The notes beneath the pieces are model-generated. The model was not told the DNA's origin. It worked only from the letters and a program-made list of their open reading frames with translations, and did no database searches. Below are positions 18,180 to 27,086 of a DNA stretch of 42,732 nt, one piece after another. Position 1 is the first letter of the stretch, and each line of letters begins with the position of its first letter. Position numbers and translations under genes: made by a program. The DNA comes from Lachnospiraceae bacterium (lineage in GTDB: Bacteria > Bacillota > Clostridia > Lachnospirales > Lachnospiraceae), in the NCBI GenBank assembly GCA_021200995.1, contig JAJQFS010000088.1, forward strand, positions 1-42,732, written 5' to 3'.

Positions 18180-18215
18180 AAATATTTCATTCACACTAAA
18201 AAAATACAAAAAAAC

Positions 18216-18246
18216 AAAACACCCTATTGCAAAGAGGGTGTTTTTA
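18216..18246 (+). terminator. intrinsic terminator after codY
   Basis: The arms AACACCCT (18218-18225) and AGGGTGTT (18235-18242) are perfectly complementary around a 9-nt loop, followed by a run of T. Confidence 0.88.
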
Positions 18247-18289
18247 TGTTACAAATTTAATGTTGACTAAAAAACACGTCTGCCGATTT

Positions 18290-18340
18290 GCGGCCGGTCT
18301 TCTTTTGGAAGCAGCCGCGGAGAGGATTCTCATAACGCGG
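18290..18340 (+). promoter_or_regulatory. structured leader of rpsB, possible S2 autoregulation site
   Basis: Upstream of rpsB the arms GCGGC (18290-18294) and GCCGC (18314-18318) close a hairpin with inner pairing CTTC/GAAG. It is followed by AGAGGATTCTCATAA (18321-18335). rpsB-tsf mRNAs are commonly autoregulated by S2 in other bacteria; I do not recognise this as a named leader family. The promoter is unclear: TTGCAA-N17-TACAAA overlaps the codY terminator. Confidence 0.4.
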
Positions 18341-18384
18341 GGAGTCGGGATGGCAGGCGAAAGAAAAACCAAACGGAGGACATT

Positions 18385-19155
18385 ATGAGCGTTATTTCAA
18401 TGAAACAGCTGTTGGAGGCCGGCGTACACTTCGGCCACCAGACCAGAAGATGGAACCCCAAGATGGCTCCTTACATCTTCACCGAGAGAAACGGAATCCA
18501 CATCATCGACCTGCAGAAGTCTGTGGTAAAAGTGGACGAGGCCTATAAGGCAGTGGTAGAGCTGGTATCAAACGGCGGTACCATCCTTTTTGTAGGAACG
18601 AAGAAGCAGGCGCAGGATGCGGTTAAGACCGAGGCGGAGCGCTGCGGTATGTACTATGTGAACCAGAGATGGCTCGGCGGTACTCTGACAAATTTCAGAA
18701 CCATCAGAAGCCGTATCGCCAGACTCAGAGAGATTGAGAATATGGCTGTGGACGGCACCTTTGACGTCCTGCCCAAAAAAGAAGTTGTGGCACTGCGCAA
18801 GGAGTGGGAGAAGCTTGAGAAAAACCTTGGCGGCATCAAGGACATGGAGAGAATTCCGGACGCAATCTTTGTCGTGGATCCCAAGAAGGAGCGCATCTGC
18901 GTGCAGGAGGCTCATACGCTTGGCATCACGCTGATCGGTATCGGCGATACCAACTGTGACCCAGAGGAGCTGGATTATATCATCCCCGGCAATGACGACG
19001 CGATCCGCGCGGTCAAGCTGATCACCTCCAAGATAGCGGACGCTGTCATCGAGGCGAACCAGGGTGAGACCGCCGACGAAGACGAAGCCGTTATGGCGGC
19101 GCAGGCGGAGAGCGAGCCGACCGATATCGAGGAAGTAGCCGCCGAAGAGGCATAA
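18385..19155 (+). CDS. rpsB: 30S ribosomal protein S2
   Basis: It begins [27 protein letters not shown], the S2 signature. It continues with [17 protein letters not shown] and the second signature region (GIPVIGI-type, here [15 protein letters not shown]). The 256 residues include an acidic C-terminal tail. ACGGAGGAC precedes the ATG. Followed 20 bp later by tsf, the universal pairing. Confidence 0.97.
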   Translation: MSVISMKQLLEAGVHFGHQTRRWNPKMAPYIFTERNGIHIIDLQKSVVKVDEAYKAVVELVSNGGTILFVGTKKQAQDAVKTEAERCGMYYVNQRWLGGTLTNFRTIRSRIARLREIENMAVDGTFDVLPKKEVVALRKEWEKLEKNLGGIKDMERIPDAIFVVDPKKERICVQEAHTLGITLIGIGDTNCDPEELDYIIPGNDDAIRAVKLITSKIADAVIEANQGETADEDEAVMAAQAESEPTDIEEVAAEEA

Positions 19156-19175
19156 ATTTAAAGGAGAACAATCAT

Positions 19176-20111
19176 ATGGCGATTACAGCAGCAATGGTAA
19201 AAGAACTGCGCGAGATGACCGGCGCAGGCATGATGGACTGCAAAAAAGCTTTAACTGAAACCAATGGCGACATGGAAGCCGCTGTTGATTTCTTAAGAAA
19301 AAACGGACAGGCAAAGGCTGAGAAGAAGGCCGGTCGTGTTGCGGCGGAAGGTCTGTGCGCGATTGTGAAAGAGGATGATCACACCGCGGCAGTCGTTGAG
19401 GTGAACTCCGAGACTGACTTTGTGGCTAAGAACGCGGATTTCCAGGCGTATGTAAAGAGTGTGGCGACCCAGGCCGTGAAGAGCGATTCCAAGGATCTGG
19501 ACGCTTTCCTGTCTGAGCCGTGGGCTGAGAAGCCGGAAGTGACCGTCAAGGACGCGCTGGTGGAGAAGGTTGCCGTCATCGGCGAGAACCTGACCATCCG
19601 TCGTTTTGAGAAGGTCGTGGAGGAGAATGGCTTTGTAGCCACTTATGTACACGGCGGCGGCAGAATTGGTGTTATTGTGGATGTGGAGACCGATGTGGTA
19701 AATGACGCTGTCAAAGAGGCGATGAACAATATCGCGATGCAGATTGCGGCGCTTCGTCCGAAGTTCGTGACCGCTTCCGAAATCTCCGAGGAGCACAGAC
19801 AGCATGAGATCGAGATCTTAAAAGAACAGATCGCCAACGATCCTTCCTTTGCCGGCAAGCCGGAAAAGGTGATCAACGGCACGATTATGGGCCGCCTGAA
19901 CAAAGAGTTCAAGGAAATCTGCCTGATGAATCAGATCTATGTGAAGGCGGAGGACGGCAAGCAGACTGTTTCCCAGTATCTTGCGCAGGTTGCCAAGGCC
20001 AACAACGCGAAGCTTACCGTGAAGCGTTTTGTCCGTTTCGAGACCGGTGAGGGCATCGAAAAGAAAAAGGACGATTTCGCGGCGGAAGTGATGGCGCAGG
20101 CAGGTATGTAA
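19176..20111 (+). CDS. tsf: translation elongation factor Ts
   Basis: Guanine nucleotide exchange factor for EF-Tu. The N-terminal UBA-like domain has the signature LREMTGAGMMDCKKAL, and EVNSETDFVAKN marks the core domain. Its 311 residues match the family. AAAGGAGAA precedes the ATG. The frpA/pyrH genes that often follow are absent; transcription stops at the next terminator. Confidence 0.97.
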   Translation: MAITAAMVKELREMTGAGMMDCKKALTETNGDMEAAVDFLRKNGQAKAEKKAGRVAAEGLCAIVKEDDHTAAVVEVNSETDFVAKNADFQAYVKSVATQAVKSDSKDLDAFLSEPWAEKPEVTVKDALVEKVAVIGENLTIRRFEKVVEENGFVATYVHGGGRIGVIVDVETDVVNDAVKEAMNNIAMQIAALRPKFVTASEISEEHRQHEIEILKEQIANDPSFAGKPEKVINGTIMGRLNKEFKEICLMNQIYVKAEDGKQTVSQYLAQVAKANNAKLTVKRFVRFETGEGIEKKKDDFAAEVMAQAGM

Positions 20112-20158
20112 TCGACGCCTGACATTTTACAAAAGATCATTTTATGATGATAACGACG

Positions 20159-20193
20159 AAAGAGGATTCCCATAAGAGGGGTCCTCTTTTTTT
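20159..20193 (+). terminator. intrinsic terminator after tsf
   Basis: AAAGAGGA (20159-20166) pairs with TCCTCTTT (20182-20189). An inner CCC/GGG extends the stem, and the T run continues to 20193. Confidence 0.88.
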
Positions 20194-20309
20194 GAAGTGA
20201 TGGTGCTGGCTATTGACTATAGAGAGGTTCGCATCAGGATACATACTCGTTTTTATTCTAAACAGTAGTTCTTCCGCATAGAATATCCGGGAAGGGATGG
20301 TGAGAATCT

Positions 20310-20903
20310 ATGCGTGCATCAGAGAGCCATGAGGAGGGAAACGTAAGCCGGGCGGGACAGATGAAATGTTTTCGCATCATCATGGGTATGGGCTTTGCAT
20401 CGGGCAGTATCCTGGTTATGCTCTGCAGACGGAAGCTTCTGCAGGATATTTCTCTTCTGGATGAGGACAGCTTGTATCTGGTCAGGGACAGCCTGGTAGA
20501 AGGAAGGGCATACTTTTTTTATCTGCTGCCCAGGCGCCTGTTTGTTTTTGCGGTGCTGTTGCTTCTGTGGTGGTATGGTGTGGGAAGCGCAGGGCTGAAG
20601 CTGCTGGGATTTTTAATGGGAATGGAGGCGGACATCTGGCTGCAGGCCTGCCTGGAGCAGTATCGTCTGAAAGGCATCCTGCTGTGGGTCTTTTTATATG
20701 TTCCATACATATTTTTCTATCTGGGCGCGATTCTGCTGGGACTTATGATCTGTGAAGCACAGGGAGACAGGTATGAAAGGGTGCGCAGAGTGCGGGAGAA
20801 ACCATGGCTTTTTCTTGCTGCGACAGCTTTATTTTTGCTGGGATTGTATCTGGAGAGTGCGGTTCATCCGCAGTGGCTGAAGAGTTTTCTGAAAATGTTC
20901 TGA
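20310..20903 (+). CDS. SpoIIM-like multi-pass membrane protein
   Basis: A 197-residue protein with four to five predicted membrane helices (about 28-44, 68-85, 90-105, 125-150, 165-185). The layout and the C-terminal sequence (GLYLESAVHPQWLKSFLK, compare E-x-x-V-NP-x-LLK in SpoIIM proteins) suggest the stage II sporulation protein M family. Family SpoIIM acts in engulfment with SpoIID and SpoIIP, but many Lachnospiraceae carry relatives outside that setting. The assignment is by resemblance only. It lies upstream of an unknown gene and a kinase, 71 bp apart, possibly one operon. Confidence 0.5.
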   Translation: MRASESHEEGNVSRAGQMKCFRIIMGMGFASGSILVMLCRRKLLQDISLLDEDSLYLVRDSLVEGRAYFFYLLPRRLFVFAVLLLLWWYGVGSAGLKLLGFLMGMEADIWLQACLEQYRLKGILLWVFLYVPYIFFYLGAILLGLMICEAQGDRYERVRRVREKPWLFLAATALFLLGLYLESAVHPQWLKSFLKMF

Positions 20904-20974
20904 CTTCATAAAAATTTAATCATTTTCCAATACGATAATCTGGCTCTCCCGTGCCTATATAGAGTGAAGGGAGG

Positions 20975-21553
20975 ATGACCGCCATACAGGCGGCCGCAAA
21001 AAATATGAATCATACAGAAAGTTATATCGATCATGAAAGTGTGGACAGCAATCTGCACATGGTAAGTCTTGCCGGAAACGTGGAGGGCAAAGATACTTTT
21101 GTCTGGGCTGTCTGGGAGGACAGAAAGCTGCTGACAGAATATCAGGAGCGGCTTCGGGCCTGGTTTTTAAATGAAATGGGGACCGTGACCGGGCAGGGGG
21201 AAACGGAGATCTTAAAAGAGCTTGTGCGCGTCAGTTCCGGACTGAAATGCAGGCTGTATCTCTATTGTGACCAGAAACTGTACAGAGCCGGTGACAGGGT
21301 GGAAGAGGGTGAGTATATCATCGAGCCGCCGCTTGGCGCAAGTGTACATAAAGAAGGACAGGCCATGTCGCTGCCGCTTCAGAAGGAGCTGGAACAGATG
21401 AAAAAAGAACTCGCGGAAATGCCTTCCTGTGTCAGCGAAGGGGAAATGCCGGAGATTCGAACACTGGGAAATATCTGGCAGCGCAATATCATGGATTGTA
21501 TTGCGCAGGACAGCTTAAGCTATGCGTATTTTATGCTGTGGGAGGCGCGCTAG
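20975..21553 (+). CDS. hypothetical cytoplasmic protein upstream of a small kinase
   Basis: I do not recognise this family. The 192-residue product is soluble, with no signal peptide or membrane helix. It has a mixed alpha/beta first half (to about residue 115) and a charged helical stretch near 130-150. The RLYLYCDQKLYRAGD segment faintly recalls the GDSRLYLVR strand of PP2C phosphatases, but DGMGG and the metal-binding aspartates are missing. ATG 20975 sits directly after GGGAGG, so the start may instead be ATG 21005. Its stop is contiguous with the next ATG, so it is probably coupled to the kinase. Confidence 0.6.
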   Translation: MTAIQAAAKNMNHTESYIDHESVDSNLHMVSLAGNVEGKDTFVWAVWEDRKLLTEYQERLRAWFLNEMGTVTGQGETEILKELVRVSSGLKCRLYLYCDQKLYRAGDRVEEGEYIIEPPLGASVHKEGQAMSLPLQKELEQMKKELAEMPSCVSEGEMPEIRTLGNIWQRNIMDCIAQDSLSYAYFMLWEAR

Positions 21554-22303
21554 ATGCAGGGGCGCTGGCGTATGGACAGACAGCTGCACCACGGCAATAT
21601 GTCCGACATCTGGCTTTTGCAGAGCAATACTGTTTCCTGGAATCTGGTTTTAAAATCAGCCACTGAATCGGAAAAGTCTCGCTGGGCCATGTCCCGAGAA
21701 ATTTTCTTTTTAAGTCAGCTGCGCGGGGAGGGAATTCCGTTTCTGTATCATAACGGAAGCCAGGGTGGGGTCCCCTGGTATGTCATGCCGTTTTATCAGG
21801 GCGAGACACTGCGGGAAAGACTGGAGAGGCTGTCTGTCCTGCCGGAGTCAGAGGCGGTGCGGATCGGACGGAGATTATGCAAAATTCTGTCTGTTCTTCA
21901 CGGCGCGAAAAGGCCCGTGATCTATGGAGATTTAAAGCCTGAAAATATCCTCATCACAGACAGCGGCGGTGTTTATTTGCTGGATTACGGCAATGCCTGG
22001 ATCGTGGGAGAGGATCAGAGTCAGATCGGATTTCGCGGTACGCCCGGATATGCCGCGCCGGAGTGCTGGCATCTGGAAAAAGCCGACGTTGGCGTTGATA
22101 TTTTTGCGCTGGGCGTGACGCTGCATCAGATGCTGGAGGGAGGCAGGCCAGAGGAGCATTTTGGAAAGTATCGTCTGCATGATGGAGCGCAAAAAAAGCG
22201 GTGGCAGGCACTCATTCATGCCTGCACCGCTTTAAACGCAAAGAAAAGAATCCGGGATATCAGGGAAGTGGACCGGAGGCTTTATGCCATCTCAGCGATG
22301 TAA
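21554..22303 (+). CDS. small soluble divergent Ser/Thr protein kinase
   Basis: A 249-residue kinase domain without membrane helix or extra domains. Glycine loop: HHGNMSDIW (compare GTGGMSDVY in PrkC of this window). The likely ATP lysine is Lys34. The catalytic loop is YGDLKPEN (124-131, Asp126) in place of HRDLKPEN, and the metal motif is DYG (144-146) in place of DFG. GTPGYAAPE is intact. Catalytic Lys, Asp, Asn and Asp are all kept, so activity is likely. The missing HRD arginine suggests no need for activation-loop phosphorylation. The 3' end overlaps the convergent DAHP synthase gene by 22 bp. Confidence 0.85.
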   Translation: MQGRWRMDRQLHHGNMSDIWLLQSNTVSWNLVLKSATESEKSRWAMSREIFFLSQLRGEGIPFLYHNGSQGGVPWYVMPFYQGETLRERLERLSVLPESEAVRIGRRLCKILSVLHGAKRPVIYGDLKPENILITDSGGVYLLDYGNAWIVGEDQSQIGFRGTPGYAAPECWHLEKADVGVDIFALGVTLHQMLEGGRPEEHFGKYRLHDGAQKKRWQALIHACTALNAKKRIRDIREVDRRLYAISAM

Positions 22304-23310
22304 TAAATCAGTTCCTCGGAATCCTGCCAGCCCAGACACGGATCGGTGATGGACCTGCCGTAGACGCCCTCGCCGATTTTCTGGCTGCCCTCCTCGATAT
22401 AGCTCTCGATCATCAGGCCCTTGACCATATTGTGAATGTCGTGGTCAAGTCTGCGGGAGTGCAGAACCTCCTTCACGATGCGAATCTGCTGCTTAAACTT
22501 TTTGTTGGAGTTGGAATGGTTCGTATCCACGATACAGGCGAGGTTTTTCAGGTCCCGTTCCTGATACATGTTCAGCAGCGTGATCAGGTCTTCATAGTGA
22601 TAATTAGGCAGGTTTCTGCCGTTTTTGCTGGTGGAGCCTCTTAAGATGGCGTGAGAGAGCGGATTGCCGTCTGTGGAGACCTCATAGCCGCGGAACGTGA
22701 AGGTGTGCTTCTGCTGCGCGGCGTAGATGGAATTGAGCATGACGGTGAAATCGCCGCTGGTCGGATTTTTCATGCCGGTGGCCACATCAAAGCCGCTGCT
22801 GACCAGACGATGATGCTGATCCTCCACGGAGCGGGCGCCGATTGCCACATAGGAGAGCAGATCCTCCACATAAGGCCAGTTCTCCGGATAGAGCATCTCA
22901 TCGGCCGCGCTTAAACCGGTCTCGCGCATGGCGCGGGTGTGCATGTGTCTGACGGCCAGAAGTCCCGCGGCAAAATCCTCTTTCTGATTTGGGTTGGGCT
23001 GGCTGGCCAGGCCCTTGTAGCCGTCGCCGTTGGTACGGGGTTTGTTGGTGTAAATGCGGGGAATCAGGATCAGACGATCTTTCACCTTGTCATTTACCGC
23101 TGCCAGACGGGTAATGTAATCGCAGACTGCGTCCTCGTTGTCCGCGCTGCATGGGCCGATGATAACCAGAAATTTATCGCTTTTTCCTTCGAGTACCGCG
23201 CTGATCTCGGCGTCTCTGGCCGCTTTGATTTTGGCCAGGTTGTCCGGCAGCGGATATGCCGCAAGGATCTCCTGCGGGGTGGGCAGCAGCTTATCGTATA
23301 CAAAACTCAT
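22282..23310 (-). CDS. aroF: 3-deoxy-7-phosphoheptulonate (DAHP) synthase, class I
   Basis: First enzyme of the shikimate pathway, condensing PEP and erythrose 4-phosphate. Type I motifs: IIGPCSAD, RIYTNKPRT, DGYKGL and IGARSVEDQHHR. The usual VGFKNGTDG reads ATGMKNPTSG, and FSHANSSK reads DTNHSNSNK. This marks a divergent Gram-positive subgroup, not damage. At 342 residues it is normal length. AAAGGAGAA precedes the start. A TATAAT-like -10 lies upstream on the minus strand (near 23391) with a weak -35. No leader peptide or T-box is apparent. Confidence 0.9.
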   Translation of the reverse strand: MSFVYDKLLPTPQEILAAYPLPDNLAKIKAARDAEISAVLEGKSDKFLVIIGPCSADNEDAVCDYITRLAAVNDKVKDRLILIPRIYTNKPRTNGDGYKGLASQPNPNQKEDFAAGLLAVRHMHTRAMRETGLSAADEMLYPENWPYVEDLLSYVAIGARSVEDQHHRLVSSGFDVATGMKNPTSGDFTVMLNSIYAAQQKHTFTFRGYEVSTDGNPLSHAILRGSTSKNGRNLPNYHYEDLITLLNMYQERDLKNLACIVDTNHSNSNKKFKQQIRIVKEVLHSRRLDHDIHNMVKGLMIESYIEEGSQKIGEGVYGRSITDPCLGWQDSEELIYYIAEMA

Positions 23311-23449
23311 TTCGAAAGGTTCTCCTTTGCAGTATTCTATATTTGCTCATCTGTCAGACGCCCAAAATGTGCGTGACTGGAATATATTCTATTATATTTG
23401 CCGTTCTTTTGCAAATGATTTTCATGTATTTTGACACCGTTTCAGACAT

Positions 23450-24793
23450 TTATACACAAAAAAATACCGCGGCGGACAGCTGGGCGAAGAGCAGCCCGTA
23501 GAAATATCCCCTGATACCGATCTGCGGGATACTGAAAAAGACGAAACACAGTCTCAAAAAGACACTGAAGGTATTGATAAAAAAGACGCCGAACGCGTCG
23601 CCAAGACCCTGCAGAATGCCGGAGAGAACCTGGTTTAAATACAGCAGGGGACAAAGCAGGCACAGAGAACGGATATATCCGGCCGCCAACGGCTCCTGAA
23701 AGATGACATTTCCCAGAAAATCCGCGAAGAGAAATAAAGCAAGTGAGCAGAAGACTCCCAGAAATACCAATATGAAGCTGGTATTGATCATGATGGTGCG
23801 AATCCGCCCATACTCTTTGCGGCTATGCGCCTGTGAGACAGTGGGCAGGAGCATCTGACTGAACGGACCGATGAAAGCGCCAGGGAAAAAGAGCACGGGC
23901 AGGGCGATGCCGGTCAGAATGCCGTAGATAGTCAGTGCTTCGGCGTCTGTACAGCCGTAAAGTCTTAAAGAAAGCGGGATGCGCACAGCTTCGACGCTTT
24001 GCAGAAAATTAAGTGAAAGACGGTTTAAAGAGAGCGGCGCGGCCATGGAGAACAGATTCCGCATACAGAAACGGAACGGTTGCAGATGCTCCATGTGCGA
24101 TACAATTGGAGTATGACTGTGCTCTGGCTGAAGATACTCCCTTTTTGAGATTTGCAGGGAATTGCTGCCTCCAAATATCGCGCAGAAAAGGCAGGCACAC
24201 ACAGCCACAAACTCGCCGGCGGCGGAGCCGATCACGGCAAAGCGCAGCGAAACAGCGCTGCCGCCTGCTTTTGAGAACTCACACAGGAAAATTACCGTGG
24301 TCACGCGCACCAACTGTTCGAACAACTGACAGAAGGCCGGCATCTTAGCCTTCTGCTGTCCAAGCCAGTAACCGGCAAAGCAGCTGTGAACGGCAGACAG
24401 AGGAAAGGAGATTGCCAGAATATTTAAGAGCGCTTCTGTCTGTGCTTCCTGCAGATACCCATTGGCAAGCGCACTGGAATAATGCCGGATGAACAATGCG
24501 AGAATGGTGGATATACTGACGCTGATAAAAAGACTGGCGAGCAGATAGGATTTTTTCAATCGCTGCTGACTGTCGTCAAGCTCCGCGATTCGTTTGGACA
24601 GGGCGGTCTGTATGCCGGAACAACTGACGGCCATGACCATGGCGGTCACGGGCGCGGTCATCTGCAGAACGCCGACTGCCTGCGCGCCGAATGTGCGGGA
24701 CAGATATATCCGGTATAAAAAACCGATCAGCCGCGAAAGAAAACCTGCCGCGGATAAAATCAGAGTGCCTGTCAGAATGGGATGTTTTTTCAT
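23450..24793 (-). CDS. SpoVB/MurJ-like polysaccharide flippase (MOP superfamily)
   Basis: A multi-pass transporter of the MATE/oligosaccharide-flippase superfamily. It starts with ILTGTLILSAAGFLSRLIGFLYRIYLSRTFGAQAVGVLQM, the hallmark N-terminus of SpoVB-like proteins (quoted in part: LSRLIGFLYRIYLS). Twelve or so helices are expected in 447 residues, 60 or more shorter than typical SpoVB. Family members translocate lipid-linked precursors across the membrane; the substrate here is unknown. GAAGGCGG precedes the ATG. It lies 80 bp downstream of the PHP gene on the same strand. Confidence 0.8.
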   Translation of the reverse strand: MKKHPILTGTLILSAAGFLSRLIGFLYRIYLSRTFGAQAVGVLQMTAPVTAMVMAVSCSGIQTALSKRIAELDDSQQRLKKSYLLASLFISVSISTILALFIRHYSSALANGYLQEAQTEALLNILAISFPLSAVHSCFAGYWLGQQKAKMPAFCQLFEQLVRVTTVIFLCEFSKAGGSAVSLRFAVIGSAAGEFVAVCACLFCAIFGGSNSLQISKREYLQPEHSHTPIVSHMEHLQPFRFCMRNLFSMAAPLSLNRLSLNFLQSVEAVRIPLSLRLYGCTDAEALTIYGILTGIALPVLFFPGAFIGPFSQMLLPTVSQAHSRKEYGRIRTIMINTSFILVFLGVFCSLALFLFADFLGNVIFQEPLAAGYIRSLCLLCPLLYLNQVLSGILQGLGDAFGVFFINTFSVFLRLCFVFFSIPQIGIRGYFYGLLFAQLSAAVFFCV

Positions 24794-24873
24794 GAACCGC
24801 CTTCTTTTTACTGTCGTTTTCGGGAGTTATTGATTCATTATATTAAGAAGGTGGATTGGGTATGCCAGATGAA

Positions 24874-25692
24874 CTAGAGCTTTACAAACTTTGGATGTCT
24901 CTTTTCATAGATGGTATAATAAGAAAAGCCGGCCTGTTTTAATACCTCGCATGCGCGGTCAAAGCCGTCAGCCATCCGATCCGGTGTGTGCGCGTCGCTT
25001 CCGATTGTGACAAATTCTCCGCCCAGCTGACGGAAACGCTTTAATATAAGAAGAGATGGATTCAGCTCCCTCAAACCACAGCGGATCGCGCCGGTGTTGC
25101 ATTCCAGCGCCTTACCGGTCAGCGCCAGCTTCTTTAAGATTTCATCCAGAATGTCCTGATACTGCTCAAAGGTATAATATTGATCTTTCGTCGGGCCGTA
25201 ACGCACCACATAGTCCAGGTGGCCGAAGGAATCATACCGGTCAAACGCGTTGATATTCTCCAGAACGCAGTCAAAATACTCCCTGTAGCAGTCGGCTTCC
25301 CTGCGCCCCTGATAAAAGGCGGGATAATAAGGGTCCTGCCCGTGGACGACGTGTGTGGAGCCGATGACAAAATCAAAGGGCCACTCCTTTAGCAGCTCTC
25401 TGTGCTGCGCGGTCAGATGGGGCTGCAAACCGAGCTCCAGGCCGAAGCGCAGGCGGATTGAGCCCGCATATTTTTCCTGAAGCTGTACAAACTGTTGATG
25501 ATAGGCCTCAATGTCCAGTAAAAAGGTGTCCGCGGGACAGTCTGCGCTTGCCGGATAATCCAGATCCAGATGCTCTGTGAAGCAGATGTCCGTAAGACCT
25601 TTGGAGATGGCCGCAAGGATCGTCTCCTCCATGGGGGTATCTGAGTCGCCGGAGAAGGAAGTGTGCAGGTGAGAATCAATCAGGCAGGGCAT
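24874..25692 (-). CDS. PHP-family histidinol-phosphatase (HisK/HisJ type)
   Basis: PHP-superfamily phosphoesterase of 272 residues. The metal motifs are DSHLHTSFSGDS at the N-terminus, FTEHLD, IGSTHV and, near the C-terminus, TIGSDAHTPDRM. This set matches the HisJ-type histidinol phosphatases of histidine biosynthesis, though relatives with other substrates exist and no his genes are nearby. AAAGGAGCC precedes the start. It is transcribed divergently from gap, with its own consensus promoter. Confidence 0.82.
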   Translation of the reverse strand: MPCLIDSHLHTSFSGDSDTPMEETILAAISKGLTDICFTEHLDLDYPASADCPADTFLLDIEAYHQQFVQLQEKYAGSIRLRFGLELGLQPHLTAQHRELLKEWPFDFVIGSTHVVHGQDPYYPAFYQGRREADCYREYFDCVLENINAFDRYDSFGHLDYVVRYGPTKDQYYTFEQYQDILDEILKKLALTGKALECNTGAIRCGLRELNPSLLILKRFRQLGGEFVTIGSDAHTPDRMADGFDRACEVLKQAGFSYYTIYEKRHPKFVKL

Positions 25693-25748
25693 AAGGGGCT
25701 CCTTTCTTAAGCTGAAATTTGCAATCAGTCTGTCATAATTTCGAAGTA

Positions 25749-25777
25749 AGTATACACAAGTATTTCATGCTTGTCAA
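25749..25777 (-). promoter_or_regulatory. promoter of the leftward PHP gene
   Basis: On the minus strand TTGACA (25777-25772), a 17-bp spacer and TATACT (25754-25749) form a near-consensus promoter reading toward the PHP gene. Confidence 0.85.
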
Positions 25778-25816
25778 AAATCCTGTAAAAAAATCTTAAA
25801 AAGTGAAGACGGGGGC

Positions 25817-25845
25817 TTGCCAAATATAGGAAAAACGGGTACAAT
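25817..25845 (+). promoter_or_regulatory. promoter of gap
   Basis: TTGCCA (25817-25822), a 17-bp spacer and TACAAT (25840-25845). Confidence 0.75.
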
Positions 25846-25881
25846 GACAGTACTGATATAAATTTATCAAACTTGCTAACA

Positions 25882-25899
25882 CAGATGCAAACGCATCTG
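25882..25899 (+). other. leader hairpin before gap
   Basis: CAGATGC and GCATCTG form a perfect 7-bp stem with an AAAC loop in the gap 5' leader, 12 bp before AGGAGGAAA. It is too far from a T run to be a terminator. A 5' mRNA-stabilising hairpin is a reasonable guess for a highly expressed gene. Confidence 0.5.
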
Positions 25900-25926
25900 A
25901 AAATGAATTTCAGGAGGAAATTGAAA

Positions 25927-26928
25927 ATGGCAGTAAGAGTAGCAATCAATGGTTTCGGCCGTATCGGCCGCCTTGCATTCAGACAGATGTTTGGTGCAGA
26001 GGGTTATGAAGTAGTGGCAATCAATGACTTGACAAGCCCCAAGATGCTGGCGCACTTGTTAAAGTATGATTCCTCTCAGGGCAAATATGCACTGGCTGAC
26101 ACCGTTTCCGCCGGTGAGGACACCATCACCGTAGACGGCAAGACCCTGAAGATCTACAAAGAGCCCGATGCCAACAACTGCCCTTGGGGTGAGTTAAAGA
26201 TCGACGTTGTACTGGAGTGCTCCGGCTTCTACACCAGCAAGGCCAAGGCACAGGCGCACATCAACGCCGGCGCTCGTAAGGTAGTCATTTCCGCTCCTGC
26301 GGGCAATGACCTTCCCACCATCGTTTATAATGTAAACCATACCACCTTAAAGCCTGAGGATACCATCATTTCCGCCGCGAGCTGCACCACCAACTGCCTG
26401 GCTCCGATGGCGAAAGCATTAAACGATCTGGCTGGCATCAAGTCCGGTATCATGAGCACCATTCACGCTTACACTGGTGATCAGATGATCCTTGACGGAC
26501 CGCAGAGAAAAGGCGATCTGAGAAGAAGCCGTGCGGGCGCGGTCAATATCGTACCGAACTCCACCGGCGCTGCCAAGGCAATCGGTCTGGTTATTCCTGA
26601 GCTGAACGGCAAGCTGATCGGCTCCGCACAGCGTGTTCCTACTCCCACCGGTTCCACCACGATCCTGGTTGCTACCGTTGAGAAGAGCGTAACCAAGGAA
26701 GAGATCAACGCGGCGATGAAGGCTGCTTCCAACGAGTCCTTCGGCTACAACGAGGATGAGATCGTTTCCAGCGATATCGTAGGCAGCACCTATGGATCCA
26801 TCTTCGATGCTACCCAGACCATGGTGGGTGCTGACAATCTGGTACAGGTTGTTTCCTGGTATGACAATGAGAACTCCTACACCTCTCAGATGGTTCGTAC
26901 CATTAAGTATTTCAGTGAGTTAGCATAA
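25927..26928 (+). CDS. gap: glyceraldehyde-3-phosphate dehydrogenase, type I
   Basis: NAD-dependent glycolytic enzyme. It begins [20 protein letters not shown], the nucleotide-binding signature. The catalytic Cys153 is in [12 protein letters not shown], and SYDNE-type WYDNENSY lies near the end. The start is ATG 25927, 7 bp after AGGAGGAAA, giving 333 residues; an upstream in-frame TTG at 25873 has no ribosome site. It has its own promoter and a strong terminator before pgk. Codon use is strongly biased, as expected for high expression. Confidence 0.97.
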   Translation: MAVRVAINGFGRIGRLAFRQMFGAEGYEVVAINDLTSPKMLAHLLKYDSSQGKYALADTVSAGEDTITVDGKTLKIYKEPDANNCPWGELKIDVVLECSGFYTSKAKAQAHINAGARKVVISAPAGNDLPTIVYNVNHTTLKPEDTIISAASCTTNCLAPMAKALNDLAGIKSGIMSTIHAYTGDQMILDGPQRKGDLRRSRAGAVNIVPNSTGAAKAIGLVIPELNGKLIGSAQRVPTPTGSTTILVATVEKSVTKEEINAAMKAASNESFGYNEDEIVSSDIVGSTYGSIFDATQTMVGADNLVQVVSWYDNENSYTSQMVRTIKYFSELA

Positions 26929-26967
26929 GACCCGGCTGTGAATTAAAAGAGTAATTTAACAGACCTT

Positions 26968-27000
26968 AACAGGTCCGGTCTCAGGACCGGGCCTGTTTTA
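26968..27000 (+). terminator. terminator between gap and pgk
   Basis: ACAGGTCCGGTC (26969-26980) pairs with GGACCGGGCCTGT (26983-26995) with one G-U pair and a tiny loop, followed by TTTTA. It probably reduces read-through from gap into pgk. Confidence 0.8.
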
Positions 27001-27036
27001 CGTCATCCCGTTATTTCTGGAGTTTTCTGTGAGAAA

Positions 27037-27064
27037 ATGACAAAGAGGCCGGGAATGATATTTA
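27037..27064 (+). promoter_or_regulatory. possible weak promoter of pgk
   Basis: ATGACA (27037-27042), a 16-bp spacer and TATTTA (27059-27064) follow the gap terminator. The match is weak. Confidence 0.35.
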
Positions 27065-27086
27065 AGATAATTTGGAGGATAAAAAC

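Noticed and set aside
22201-23434. Rightward ORFs over the DAHP synthase gene
   Set aside because: They are mirror frames of a well-conserved enzyme gene on the minus strand and show no motif of their own.
25873-25926. Longer gap protein starting at TTG 25873
   Set aside because: The extension contains the leader hairpin and ribosome site; ATG 25927 matches the universal GAPDH N-terminus.
27072-27086. Earlier pgk start at TTG 27072
   Set aside because: That TTG is part of the TTGGAGG ribosome site for ATG 27087.
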